A DNA stretch of 64,000 nt, taken from positions 10,357 through 74,356 of the forward strand of contig CAWHLK010000028.1 of the NCBI GenBank assembly GCA_963829965.1, given 5' to 3'. The notes under the pieces were generated by a model. The model ran no database searches, was not told the origin of the DNA, and saw nothing but the letters and a program-made list of their open reading frames with translations. Every line of letters starts with the position of its first letter. The first letter of the stretch is position 1. The DNA is from DASXZH01 sp963829965 (GTDB lineage: Bacteria; Armatimonadota; Fimbriimonadia; Fimbriimonadales; Fimbriimonadaceae). The translations under genes and the position numbers were made by a program. Shown piece after piece: positions 43,809-53,700 of the stretch.

Positions 43809-45284
43809 ATGTCACGTCTAGTCAAGATTCTAATTTCGATTCTAACGGTGCTCTTGATCGGGGGCCTCGTGAACAAGCTTCACAACGTGCTGGCTCAGGA
43901 TCCCTTCGCGCGCTATCGCGCCGCGCCCAGCCTTGGCATCCAAATGGAGGGCGTGACGATGAGAAGCTACGACAAGGACAAGTTGGTCGGCAAAGCAAAG
44001 ATCGGCAAGGTCACTGTTCGCCAAGATCACCAATATCTGGACATGCAAGGCATCAGTAACGGCCTCTTTGCTACCGCCGATGGGCCGCTTAATTTCGACA
44101 ACGCCAAATCCGCGAGCTATAACGCATTGACTCGCCAGCTCATGGTGACGAGCACGGCCAACATTAACAGTAAAGATTTGAAAGCCACCGTGCCCGGGTT
44201 CGTCTATGATGCAGACGCTCATACGCTCAAGATGCCGGGCACTGCGCACGGAACCCTTTACGGGGGGATCTTTACCGGACGGAATCTCACCTACACTGCG
44301 AAACCCAACTTCACCCACTACACCCTTGGGCTCGTGGATTGGCAGGGCGTGCCGCCCAAGGACGCAGGCACCGAAGTCGCCCAACTGCCCCAAGGCGGCA
44401 GCCAGCCGACAAAAACGAAATGGCACATTTTGGGGGCGGTGGATTTCGAGAATGGCATTGCCACCTACACCGGCATCCGCGCAGATGACGGCGAGATCTT
44501 AGTCACCGCGCCGAAAGGCGTATTGGATCAACACACGGACATTCTCACTCTTTCCGGACCGGTTTACTATTACAGCGAAAAGGCGAACTGCGTCTGTGAC
44601 AAAGCGGTGATTTACCGGCGCGAAAAAAGAGCGGTTCTCAGCGGCAACGTCCATATGCTGGTGAAGCCGAAGGACCAGGAGAAGTTGCAGGTGAGCGAGA
44701 TTCCGCCCTGGCACCCACCGGTACCGGATAGCGTGGCAGCAAGCCGGCCGGCTGCGCCGCAAACCGCAGAATCTCAGCAGGAAAAAGATTTGGACGACGA
44801 GCTTCGCTCGTCGAAAACGACTCGAAAGTATGCGGCCCATGTGCGAGCGGACGAAATCACCTACTGGTACGCCAAAGGCTCTCGCCACGCAGTGATTACC
44901 GGCTCCCCAGAGTGCTATCAGGAATTCCCCGGCGGACGCTGGCGACGTGTCATCACCCATGAAGGTCTTTATGATGGCGAAAATGACTTGCTGACCCTCA
45001 AGAGCACGGACGGCCAGAAAGACACGCGCATGAAGGACTCCATCGAAGACGATCTCGTCGCGTACTGGTTCAAGGTTTCGACGAAAGAGGATGTTGAGAA
45101 GTACAGCGCGGACGGCGCCGATGGAGTTTATAGCACCGAAGATGAAGACATTCCAGCAGTAAAGAACGGCGGCAGCAACCAGCCTCCTGCAAAGACTGCT
45201 CCTACGCCCGCACCAGGCACGCCTCCGGTAAACTCGCCGGCCCCTTCAACGCCTCCCCAAAATCCTCCGAAGTCGGGCGGCTAG
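43809..45284 (+). CDS. LptC/OstA-like envelope protein
   Basis: The protein is 491 residues. One N-terminal helix (ILISILTVLLIGGLVNKLH) anchors it to the inner membrane. The following part is made of OstA-type beta-jellyroll repeats: LDMQGISNGLFATADGPLNF, TYTGIRADDGEILVTAPKGV, LDQHTDILTLSGPVYYYSEK and AVLSGNVHMLVKPKDQ. A second set is in the later half (VITGSPECYQEFPGGRWRR, LLTLKSTDGQ). The last 40 residues are Pro-rich. LptC and LptA repeats of this kind carry lipopolysaccharide across the periplasm. The length is about twice that of either, so it may be a fused or lineage-specific version. Confidence 0.7.
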   Translation: MSRLVKILISILTVLLIGGLVNKLHNVLAQDPFARYRAAPSLGIQMEGVTMRSYDKDKLVGKAKIGKVTVRQDHQYLDMQGISNGLFATADGPLNFDNAKSASYNALTRQLMVTSTANINSKDLKATVPGFVYDADAHTLKMPGTAHGTLYGGIFTGRNLTYTAKPNFTHYTLGLVDWQGVPPKDAGTEVAQLPQGGSQPTKTKWHILGAVDFENGIATYTGIRADDGEILVTAPKGVLDQHTDILTLSGPVYYYSEKANCVCDKAVIYRREKRAVLSGNVHMLVKPKDQEKLQVSEIPPWHPPVPDSVAASRPAAPQTAESQQEKDLDDELRSSKTTRKYAAHVRADEITYWYAKGSRHAVITGSPECYQEFPGGRWRRVITHEGLYDGENDLLTLKSTDGQKDTRMKDSIEDDLVAYWFKVSTKEDVEKYSADGADGVYSTEDEDIPAVKNGGSNQPPAKTAPTPAPGTPPVNSPAPSTPPQNPPKSGG

Positions 45285-45670
45285 CCCGAGATCAGGATCA
45301 TGTTCGCGTATTGAATGGTTTCACCGGTGCGAATGAGCCCTACGGCGCCGGGCACACGCTTCTTGAACTCCACATGTGGTTCGAAAGCCAGCGGTACCCC
45401 GTGAAAGGCCGCTTCAAACTCGGCCTTTACCGAATCGTTGTTCTCGGTGAGAAACTCTCTGGCCATGTACGCCTCGGTAAAGTTGGCATGCAGCCTGAGC
45501 GCTGCCAGGACCTGTAGAACCTTGGGCACGTCGTCCACCAGGGATAGATCGATGGTTTCCATTCCCGGCCAGGAAGGGAAGCCTCGGTCGGCAATCACTA
45601 GGGCGTTTGTGTGTCGAACCCGGGCAAGCAAGGACAAAACATTCGGATTCAGAACGCCGCCGGTGAGCAT
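45281..45670 (-). CDS. rbsD: D-ribose pyranase RbsD/FucU family
   Basis: The protein is 129 residues, normal for RbsD. LTGGVLNPNVLSLLARVRH carries the conserved start, with a histidine (RH) like the catalytic His of the family. IADRGFPSW and the C-terminal GLIRTGETIQYANMILISG are diagnostic. The enzyme interconverts pyranose and furanose forms of ribose, or fucose anomers in FucU. It is separated by 15 kb from the ribose-type transporter genes at 60694-62838. Its last four bases overlap the stop of the convergent OstA-like gene. The ATG has TAAGAT five bases upstream. Confidence 0.88.
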   Translation of the reverse strand: MLTGGVLNPNVLSLLARVRHTNALVIADRGFPSWPGMETIDLSLVDDVPKVLQVLAALRLHANFTEAYMAREFLTENNDSVKAEFEAAFHGVPLAFEPHVEFKKRVPGAVGLIRTGETIQYANMILISG

Positions 45671-45675
45671 AGATT

Positions 45676-45681
45676 ATCTTA
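45676..45681 (-). promoter_or_regulatory. -10-like hexamer for rbsD
   Basis: TAAGAT on the minus strand lies five bases before the ATG at 45670. Confidence 0.4.
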
Positions 45682-45700
45682 GCATCAGGTTTTGCCCGAA

Positions 45701-46357
45701 CTAGACGCCGACAGTGCTCAGATGCTCGGATGCCATGAAGTTCGCCTCCGTTTTTGCCTTCACTTCGTCTTGGGTGATTCCGGGCGCGAGTTCAACAAGA
45801 ACCAGGCCTTTCTCAGCGACTTCAAAGACACATAGGTCGGTAATGATGAGGTCCACGCACGCTTTGCCGGTCAATGGCAATGTGCATGTTCTCAGGACTT
45901 TGCTTTCGCCCGCTTTGTTAGTGTGTTCCATCACCACTACTACACGGCGGACGCCGGCGACCAAGTCCATGGCGCCGCCCATGCCCTTCACCATTTTTCC
46001 GGGAATCATCCAGTTAGCAAGGTCGCCTTGCTCGGACACTTCCATTGCTCCGAGGATGGAGAGATCGATATGGCCGCCCCGGATCATGGCGAACGAGTCG
46101 GCGGAACTGAAGAAGCTTGAGCCTGGCAAAACGGTTACGGTTTGCTTGCCTGCGTTGACCAGATCGGGGTCTTCTTCCCCTTCATAGGGAAACGGCCCCA
46201 TGCCGAGAATGCCGTTTTCGCTCTGAAGGGTGATCTCCATGCCTTTCGGGATGTAGTTGGCGACGAGGGTGGGGATGCCGATCCCGAGGTTCACGTAGAA
46301 GCCGTCGCGGAGTTCTTTCGCGGCGCGCATCGCGAGTTGTTCACGCGTCAGTGCCAT
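45701..46357 (-). CDS. scoB: 3-oxoacid CoA-transferase subunit B
   Basis: The protein is 218 residues, normal for the B subunit. The opening DGFYVNLGIGIPTLVANYIP, the catalytic-glutamate motif LQSENGILGMGP near residues 44-55, and GGAMDLVAGVRRVVVVMEHT are diagnostic. With an A subunit it transfers CoA between succinyl-CoA and acetoacetate or a related acid. The A subunit gene, usually immediately upstream, is not there. Upstream is a repeat-filled spacer and a TPR gene, so the partner must be encoded elsewhere. TAAAAT lies six bases before the ATG. Confidence 0.9.
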   Translation of the reverse strand: MALTREQLAMRAAKELRDGFYVNLGIGIPTLVANYIPKGMEITLQSENGILGMGPFPYEGEEDPDLVNAGKQTVTVLPGSSFFSSADSFAMIRGGHIDLSILGAMEVSEQGDLANWMIPGKMVKGMGGAMDLVAGVRRVVVVMEHTNKAGESKVLRTCTLPLTGKACVDLIITDLCVFEVAEKGLVLVELAPGITQDEVKAKTEANFMASEHLSTVGV

Positions 46358-46363
46358 TTGTCG

Positions 46364-46369
46364 ATTTTA
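46364..46369 (-). promoter_or_regulatory. -10-like hexamer for scoB
   Basis: TAAAAT on the minus strand lies six bases before the ATG at 46357. Confidence 0.45.
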
Positions 46370-46388
46370 CTGGAGAGGAGAGAAGGTG

Positions 46389-46477
46389 TTGAGGGTTGGG
46401 TGTTCGGTTTTGAGTTCCGAATGATCTTAACACTCAATACCAAACACTCAATACTTGACTATCAACACTCAATACTC
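46389..46477. repeat. Heptanucleotide inverted repeat, TTGAGTG/AACACTC type
   Basis: The left arm has four heptads (TTGAGGG, TTGGGTG, TTCGGTT, TTGAGTT) at 46389-46416. The right arm has seven (AACACTC, AATACCA, AACACTC, AATACTT, GACTATC, AACACTC, AATACTC) at 46429-46477. The arms are partly complementary and fill the spacer upstream of scoB. Confidence 0.75.
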
Positions 46478-46486
46478 GGCCCGGGG

Positions 46487-47005
46487 TTAGCTCGGCCGTG
46501 CCCACATGGACGGGCTGGCAAGTCGCGCCATAACGGTCTCGCTCATCTTCGCTTCGCAAGGGCGGAAACCATAACTCAGCAGTTCGGCAGGATCGCTTTG
46601 AAACTTCGCAACCAGTTGCGGTTGCGAGCGGAGCAACTCATCCATAAGGGAGGCCTGCCACTCTTCCAGGCCCTTCATTCTAACTTCTGCCTGAGCGGCT
46701 AAATCGGGGTCGTCTCCTTGCCGGCAGCGCTGGAAGGACTCTAAAGCATCGCCATAACGGAGGAGGTTCTGGTGGCAGTCGCCTTTCAAGAAATGATAGC
46801 CGGGGTCGTAAGGGTTGAGGCTCAAGGCTTGATCCAAGCCTTGAAGAGCATCCTCATACAAGCCTAAACGCCACTGACACTTGATCTTGAGTTCAATGGC
46901 CGGCAAGTGCGTAGCGTCATCCGCCAGAATCTGGTTACAAAGGACTAAAGCCGCTGCGGGAGTTTCGCATAAGGATGCCTTTGCCAACAGTTCGAAATTC
47001 GTCAT
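46487..47005 (-). CDS. Small TPR protein
   Basis: The protein is about 172 residues from the ATG at 47005 (MTNFELLAKASL). A frame to 47071 adds 22 residues and is less likely. Three or four TPR-like helix pairs are visible: AAALVLCNQILADDATHLPA, KCQWRLGLYEDALQGLDQAL and HFLKGDCHQNLLRYGDALES. The C-terminal 60 residues are helical with no further motif. It has no signal or membrane segment, so it is probably a cytoplasmic adaptor. Its partner is unknown. The heptad repeat lies just after its stop. Confidence 0.65.
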   Translation of the reverse strand: MTNFELLAKASLCETPAAALVLCNQILADDATHLPAIELKIKCQWRLGLYEDALQGLDQALSLNPYDPGYHFLKGDCHQNLLRYGDALESFQRCRQGDDPDLAAQAEVRMKGLEEWQASLMDELLRSQPQLVAKFQSDPAELLSYGFRPCEAKMSETVMARLASPSMWARPS

Positions 47006-47151
47006 CGCACTTCCACTTGATCCCCTCGGGCCGCCATGCCCTTGCTGTCTATCGACTATCCGCAGAACCACGAATAAGCGAACTTGATATGGAATAGAAT
47101 AGCGCCTGCGCGCGTGCCCGGGAACGAGCGAAAATTACCGGACCTGTACGG

Positions 47152-49070
47152 TTAGACCGTTTGGGTGGCTAATTCCCCGTTGGATTGCGGAGCGAGGTTT
47201 GCGACTCGGGCTCGAAACGCGAGAGGGATCGTTGTTTTGCCACCGGCTGTTCGAACACCGATCATGGAAGCAGTTGCCGCTACGTCATTCGCCCAACTTG
47301 AGACAAAGGACGTGGACTCATTGGGCAAAAAGACAATAAAACCGCCAACGCCTTTTTGGCAGGCGGCGCCGCCTGCAGTTAGCTTGCCTCTCAGGCGATA
47401 TGAGAACTCGCGTAAGCCGTCTTCAATGGCACGGCTCTCACAGTTCTCAATGAACTGCTGCTTCTTGAGAAGCTCGAAATACACAATGCAGCCCACTCTT
47501 GCACGGCCCAACACCTTCTGAAATGCCGCCGGGGTCACGAGCCCTCCGGTGATCTGAGTTGGATGCTCGATCCGGCATACGGCCTGGGAGCATTCAGCCC
47601 CTACGGCTCGCAAGGCAGAGAGATCCGCGCTATCCAGACGGTTAGAAACGCGCGAAACGGCGGTAATAAACCCAAATGGCTGCTCCGCGAACTGGAGCGG
47701 GATCAAGATGATGCTTCCTATGCGCCGGCGGAGGAACTCGTCCGCGCGGCAGCGCTGGTCGTCTCTGGGCTGAAAGACTGCAAGTTCAGGGGCCCCGGCT
47801 GCCATCCAGCCATTGAATCCTAGCCGCCAGAGAAACTCATCGACTCAAGGAAATGCATCTCGTTTCCATTCGATCCGACAAGGTTGGGTACGCCATCTTG
47901 AATCAGATATGCGCCTATAAAGTCGGCATCCACGATCGCCCCTAACCGGTGGCTGACGCGTTCCACCAACTCTTTTCGGTCAGTGGCGCCGGTGCTGACT
48001 ACTGCGGTTTCGTACAGCAACTGCAGCTCTTTAAGTCGCTTGTCATGGCCGGCCCTGCGCTGGGCTTCCACGATGATCCAGGCAATGGTCTGCGCCGAGA
48101 ATTCAACTTCCCGCTTGGCCTTTAGTAGATCCTCCCAAGAAGCATGGAATAGGTTGACCATGCCTATCGAGCGGTTGTCGTAAGTGAGCAGCACGGTGGC
48201 GACCTTTGATCGATCTTCTTCCGCCAGCATGGCGCGGGTTGTGAGTTCGATATGGTCGGTTATTTGGCGGGCAGCCTGCGTCAGATTGACCGAGTAGCTT
48301 GAATCCTCGATCACGGATTGGACCGGCCCGTGAGTGCCCCGCACGATCATCGTGTCCCCGAACTGAGATAGCGTGTAAAGGGCCGCACTTTGCGCGCCGC
48401 TCAAGCTGCAGATGATTTCGGACAACTTCGTGTGGAAATCCTGGTTCGTCGCCAGCCGGCAGCCGTGAAGCTCTGCCAGCATATGGTCGCGTTTGCCTGA
48501 TTCCTCGAGCTCCTTGCACCGGTCCTTCACTTTTCGAAAATTCTCGCGAAGGAGAAAGAAGGAGTCTGGATCCACCCCTAGCTCCGAATTCGTCGGCAGG
48601 AACTGAGGCTTGGGCGCGGGCAACGCGGGCTGAGCGTCAGGAAGTTTGAAGATCAAAGGCAGTGTCAAAGCAGCGAGGGATTCGAAATAAATTCCCGGTC
48701 CAACATCTTGCCCGTTAAACGTTGCGGAAGCAGCAAAAAGGAGTCCTACTACGCAGGGGACGGTCAACCACAAGTTGATCTCGTAGCGCTTGAATGCATA
48801 CAGTACGGGGAGCATGCTGACCGCTGCGGCGGCATCAACTCCGTGTAGCGAAGCCCCAACGAAAAGAATTGCGCCGGAATCGCATACGGACAAGATGCCC
48901 GCGAGCCCTGAGTTTTGCTTGCCACGTGCTTCAACGGCATAGCCGATTACCGCATACACGCCAATTCCGAGGGCGAGCATCCAGCCTGCAGATACATCCG
49001 GCATGCCAAACCAAGCGGAGGAGACAAAAATGAGTCCGGCAGCAATGAGTCTTATCGACAGTTCGAGCAT
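47152..49070 (-). CDS. Membrane-anchored GAF sensor protein; one frameshift
   Basis: Two frames join as FLWRLGFNGWMAAGAPELAV if one T is added (AAA at 47833-47835 on the plus strand). The corrected protein is about 638 residues. The N-terminal 150 residues hold about five hydrophobic helices (LIAAGLIFVSSAWFGM, GWMLALGIGVYAVIGYAV). A coiled linker precedes a GAF-like domain (SGAQSAALYTLSQFGDTMIV). A second GAF domain begins near residue 385 (VDADFIGAYLIQDGVPNLVG) and continues over the frameshift (IGSIILIPLQFAEQPFGFI). A third alpha/beta domain closes it. No kinase, GGDEF or helix-turn-helix output was recognised. Confidence 0.6.
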
Positions 49071-49079
49071 GGAGACCTT

Positions 49080-49107
49080 ACTATAATGTCGGCCCGTTGG
49101 CTGGTAA
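49080..49107 (-). promoter_or_regulatory. Promoter of the GAF sensor gene
   Basis: On the minus strand TTACCA (49102-49107) and TATAGT (49080-49085) are 16 bases apart. The -10 ends nine bases before the ATG at 49070, giving at most a two- or three-base leader. Confidence 0.5.
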
Positions 49108-49239
49108 ATTGGTAGGGGGGTTTTTGTGGCGCGTCAGCTGTTGCGTCATAGGATTTGGGCAGAAAACTCTTGGGCAGCGTCCAGTGGCCCTTGGCGATAC
49201 AGCCCCTCGAGATACTCGATCACGTAATGACGCTAGCTG

Positions 49240-49788
49240 TTAGCTTGGCTCGTGCACTTCAGCACTCGGCTCCTGACCCTCCGCACCCTTCCCCCGCTCA
49301 ACTTTCTCGGTATGGTGATGGTCCGCGCTCTTGGGAATGATGCTGATTGAACCGTCCACTTCCAGCACCGCCAGCATCACTTCTTCGGGCTTGGTGAGCC
49401 CGTGCGAGCGGATGACCTCCATGAGCTCATCTTCTGTCACGCGTTCGCGGTGCAGACGATCTTCCAATATCTCGCCATTGTTTAAAAGAATGGTGGGCAT
49501 TCCGACAAACCGTTTCTCCAAAGCGGGGGCTTTTACGAAGAGTTTGGTGAGTCCCCAGGCGAGAATGATGACTCCTGCGGAAGCATAGAGCCCGACTCCA
49601 AGCTCCCCACGGCCACCGGTCATGGCGTTCTGGACAGCGTTAGAGACTGCCATGATCATGGCCAAGTCATAGATGTTCATTTGGGCAGCGATGCGTTTGC
49701 CCAACAGCCGAAAGGCCAAGAAGAGAAAGAGCATGACAACCATTGCCCGTATCGCATAGGCCCACAAAGGGAGTTGGCCCTGATCCAT
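49240..49788 (-). CDS. DUF421 (YetF-like) membrane protein, copy 1
   Basis: The protein is 182 residues. Three N-terminal helices (AIRAMVVMLFLFLAFRLLG, DLAMIMAVSNAVQNAM, VGLYASAGVIILAWGLTKLF) precede a cytoplasmic domain with the family elements GMPTILLNNGEILEDRLHRE, VTEDELMEVIRSHGLTKPEE and VMLAVLEVDGSISIIPK. The tail is charged. DUF421 proteins have no settled biochemical role. Relatives in Bacillus act in spore germination and membrane properties. It starts directly at the stop of copy 2 (TAAATG), so the two are surely co-expressed. Confidence 0.88.
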   Translation of the reverse strand: MDQGQLPLWAYAIRAMVVMLFLFLAFRLLGKRIAAQMNIYDLAMIMAVSNAVQNAMTGGRGELGVGLYASAGVIILAWGLTKLFVKAPALEKRFVGMPTILLNNGEILEDRLHRERVTEDELMEVIRSHGLTKPEEVMLAVLEVDGSISIIPKSADHHHTEKVERGKGAEGQEPSAEVHEPS

Positions 49789-50325
49789 TTAGGGCAACCT
49801 CAGGGCGCGGTAGTGGTGCCGGGTGCGGAAACTGGCGACGCCAACCGGCATCACACTGATCGTGCCGTCAACTTCTAAAACCGCCATGGCGGCTTCGTCC
49901 GGCTTATCAAAGCCGTGTTCTCTCAACGCCGCAAAAACTTGGTCGCGGGTTACGCCCTGCTTGCGCATGGCGTCCTCGTTCAATACGCCGTCTTTGAGCA
50001 GTAGGACCGGTTCGCCCACCATCACCTGCTCGGCCTTCTTCCAGTGTACGATCACAAGGTTGAAAAGGCGATTGAGTATTAAAAGCGTGGTCGCAGAGAT
50101 CAACCCTCCGCAGAGCGTATTGTCGTTGTTGATCATGGCGTTTTGAACCGCGTTGCCGAGAACAACAATCAGAACGAGATCGTAAATCGTCATTTGGCCA
50201 AGCTCTCGCTTGCCCAGCAGCCGAAGCCCTCCGATGAGAAAGAGATAGATGACAACTGTTTTGGCAACGATCAGAAAGATGCCATGAGAATCGGGATAGT
50301 CAAAGATTTTTGAGAGCATTGACAC
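49789..50325 (-). CDS. DUF421 (YetF-like) membrane protein, copy 2
   Basis: The protein is 178 residues. It has the same layout as copy 1: helices IFLIVAKTVVIYLFLIGGLRL, IYDLVLIVVLGNAVQNAMI and LISATTLLILNRLFNLVI, then a cytoplasmic domain with GEPVLLLKDGVLNEDAMRKQ, VTRDQVFAALREHGFDKPDE and AAMAVLEVDGTISVMP. A ribosome site AGGTG lies a few bases upstream of the ATG. Its start is 20 bases from the divergent third copy. The sequence is clearly diverged from copy 1, so the duplication is old. Confidence 0.88.
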   Translation of the reverse strand: MSMLSKIFDYPDSHGIFLIVAKTVVIYLFLIGGLRLLGKRELGQMTIYDLVLIVVLGNAVQNAMINNDNTLCGGLISATTLLILNRLFNLVIVHWKKAEQVMVGEPVLLLKDGVLNEDAMRKQGVTRDQVFAALREHGFDKPDEAAMAVLEVDGTISVMPVGVASFRTRHHYRALRLP

Positions 50326-50344
50326 CTGCTAGAATTCGTTCAAG

Positions 50345-50793
50345 ATGAGCGAGTATGGAATAGTAGCCCTCCACACTTTCATCATTTACATCTATCTTAT
50401 CGTGCTGGTGCGCATTTTCGGGCGACGCCAGCTCGAACAGCTTACGGTAATTGACCTGCTCGTCGTGATCTTATTGGGCAGCACGGTGGAGACAGCGATG
50501 ATCAATGGCAATACCGCCATCCGCGCGGGCCTCCTCAGCGCAGCGACCCTGATGGTTGCGAATTTTGTGATATCGAAGATCTTCGGCAGGTTCAAAAAAC
50601 TGCGTCTGTTGGCGGGATCTGGCCCTATCCTGCTCGTCCATGATGGAGTGTTCTGGAAGAGAACCTCAAGCGCGCAGGGCTCACCGAGCCGGACGTCATG
50701 CAAGCTCTCCGCAGCCGCGAGTGCGCGGATGTCGCTGCCGTAAGGTCAGCGATCCTGGAGATTGACGGAACCATCAACATCATTTGGCGCTGA
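50345..50793 (+). CDS. DUF421 (YetF-like) membrane protein, copy 3; one frameshift
   Basis: The open frame ends at 50743. Adding one base near 50651-50656 restores EENLKRAGLTEPDVMQALRS and AILEIDGTINIIWR to a TGA at 50791-50793, the normal family end. The corrected length is about 149 residues. The helices are VALHTFIIYIYLIVLVRIFG, VIDLLVVILLGSTVETAMI and LLSAATLMVANFVISKIFG. It is divergent from copies 1 and 2, and TAGAAT nine bases before the ATG may be its -10 box. The frameshift falls in the cytoplasmic domain, so a truncated membrane part would remain if it is real. Confidence 0.8.
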
Positions 50794-50797
50794 GATC

Positions 50798-53700
50798 TCA
50801 GGGCGTTATCGTGAGGGTTTGGGACAGAGTTACGGAGCCAAGCACAACTGAGAATTTCACCGCGGTTTTCGTTGTGACAGCGTTGGTCGCTATGGGGAAT
50901 GTCACGGAAGATGCATTCTGCGGAATGATCGCGTAGTGGGTGAATGAAACCGGTCCCGCGGCCGATATCGCCACCAGATCTCCACCTGGCCCGGCAGGAC
51001 CATTCAGGCTAATGGTGCCCGTCGTGCCCTTGCCTCCCACAACCGTGGTGGCTGCAAGAGTGAATCCGGTTAGGACCGCAGGGTTGACCGTTATTGACGC
51101 ACTGAGGCTCGTTGAGGCCAGTTTTGCCGTAATCCTGACCACGGTGGTGGACGAAACCGCCGAGGTTTTGAACGGGAACGAAGTTGCAGTCCAGCCCCCG
51201 GGAATCTTTACGGTCGCGGGCAGCGTAACAGGACCCGAAGCGGAGATTGAAACGACATCTCCAGTTGAATAGGCTTCCCCGTTGAGCTTCAGCACGCCGT
51301 CGGAGGGTTGCCCGCCTATCACGGCCGTTGGCATAACATAAAAGGCCGTCAGCATTGCGGGTTCGATTGTGATGGTCGCCACCAAGGTGGAACCGCCAAA
51401 GCCCGCGGTTACCTTAGAGGTAGTCACCACAGCTACTGGTTCGGCGGTTACCATGAAGGACGACGCCTCCTCAGAAGCGGGAATATTCACGCTCGACTGC
51501 ATGGATAGGGGCCCGGTATGAGTCAGCGCTATGGAATCTCCGGACGGTCCTGGGTTCCCGTCAAGGATAACTGTCATTTTTAAGGATGTCCCACCCGCGA
51601 TGACGCTCGAACTGGGTAAAAGACTCTTTAAAGGCGCGGGCAAAACGGTAAGGGATGCACTCAGGTTCTGGGTTCCAAAAGTGGCTTTCAGGGGAACTGT
51701 CACGGCAGCGGAAACGCCAACGGTGGTAATTCTGGCGGAGGCGGCCAACTCGCCGCCCGGTACCGTTATGCTCGACGGCATGGAGACTGGCTTTGCGGAG
51801 GAAATGGCAACCGTATTTCCTGTTGTCGGAGCGGTTGCCGCAAATCGGATCACTGCGTCAGACGGCATGCCGCCGATCACGGATGTCGGCGAGACATAGA
51901 AGTTAGTTAGCTTGGCTGGCTGAAGAACCAAAGTCGCCTTGTACGTCTGCCCGAACAGAATTGCCGAAATCGTAACGGTGGTGGTCGCGGTAACAGGCTT
52001 GGTTTCAATAAGAAAGTTCTCGGAATCCGAGCCCGCCGGCAAGTTCAATACCGAAGGTGGAACCGCATTGGTATTGCTCGACTGAATATAGACGAGCGTA
52101 TTCTGGGTTGCCAAAGGCGCGCTTGTCCTGAGTGTGGCAAGAAAGTCGCCCTTTCCACCCGAATCGGGAGCGCCGATGGTGAGGCTGGCGGAAAGAACCG
52201 GCAGGGAAACGCCCGCTAAGAAGCCAGCTTCATAAACAGTCCCGCTCTTAGTTGCAAGCGGATTCATCGTTGTTTCGTACGCGCCCGGGGTCGTCGGGAA
52301 TTTGATTTGAGCAGTCGAACTAACAGCACCTGTGATGACGGCCACTCCGTTCGGGCTCATGTTAAGGGACCAGAGGATGGTTCCGTAAGTGGCCGATTCG
52401 GCCGGGGTCCCGTAGTAAGTTCCGTAAATTAAAGTCTTGCCGGTTGGGTCGTATTTCACCACGTAAGGCTCTGTCCAATCCGTGGGGCCCTCTGGTTGGA
52501 TCGCGTCCGCGGTCGTATTGAAACCCGAAATCGCGTTGCACCCAACGATTACATCTCCCAAAGTGTCGATCCCTACACCATAGGGGGTAATCGGCGTCAT
52601 CCAGCCGAGGTACCTCGAAAAGTCGATACCGCCCTTCGCATTTAGTTTCAGCAAGTAGACCCAAACCGGATACTGGTCAGGGTCAGGGCCTATATCGGAG
52701 GGCACCGTCTCCGGAAAGTTCGTCTTGTCCGTTTCGCCGCTGACGGCAACGTTGCCGCCGGCGTCCTCGGCAACTGCAAAACCGCCCATCGAGATCCAGT
52801 TGTTTTCCGCCCCCGGGGATTCGTACGGGTTGTAGCCTGTGGCAAAGCACCGGCCACTCGGGCCACTGCCGAGATAGGTTGCGTACACGAGGCCGGTACC
52901 TGTGGCATTGAGTTTGGCTACCACGTCGCAGTTGCCCAAGCTCGTTGGAAACAAAGCGCCTGGCGTCGTGGGGAATCCGGATTCCGCGCTGCCGATAACC
53001 ACGGCTTCACCCGCTGCGTCCACCGCGATTGATGCATCTTCTTGCACGGCGGGGCCATCGTTGATAGTGATGAGGCTTTCGTAGTAAACCCTGAACATCA
53101 TCGGGAGATAGGTCGCATAAAGAAGTTTCCTGCCAGTTGGATCAATCTTCGCAACCATGCTCTGGAAAGATGCGTCGGGCGTGCCCGTGTAATACGGGAT
53201 AGTGTCAAAGGCGCCAGGTGTAGCCTCGCACCCCAGCGGGTAGCCGTAAAGATAGCAATCTCCCAAGGAGTCAACGTCCAGACCCTCAACTCCAAGACCC
53301 AGAAGCTGACAGTAAAGGAGTTTGTCTCCTGCCGGATTTACTTTGAGAAGGAAAGGTCCCGTGCTGTACGGATCCAGAACTCCGCCCGGGTTGGTTGGAG
53401 TTGCGCCCACTGCCGGAAAATCGGGGCCGGCAAGGACTCCCATCGCATAGGCATCCCCCGAGTTGTCTACGCCGACCTTAATGAATCTCGTGCCGCTCAC
53501 GCTGGGATTCGTGAGAACGCCTTGGCCAATGAAGTCTCCGTAAATTAAATCCGTGCACGTTGAGTTCAACTCGCAAATAAAGGCATAGCTGGGCTCTGAG
53601 GTCGAGCCTTGCCCCCCGAAGTCCGGGAAATTACTAGTAAGCCGAACTTCCGACGACGTAAACGTCGCCGCTCGCACCGACGGCGGCGGAACACATGAGT

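Noticed and set aside
49108..49239. Possible tRNA or small RNA in the spacer before the DUF421 genes
   Set aside because: No cloverleaf or T-loop consensus could be drawn. Only short imperfect inverted repeats are present.
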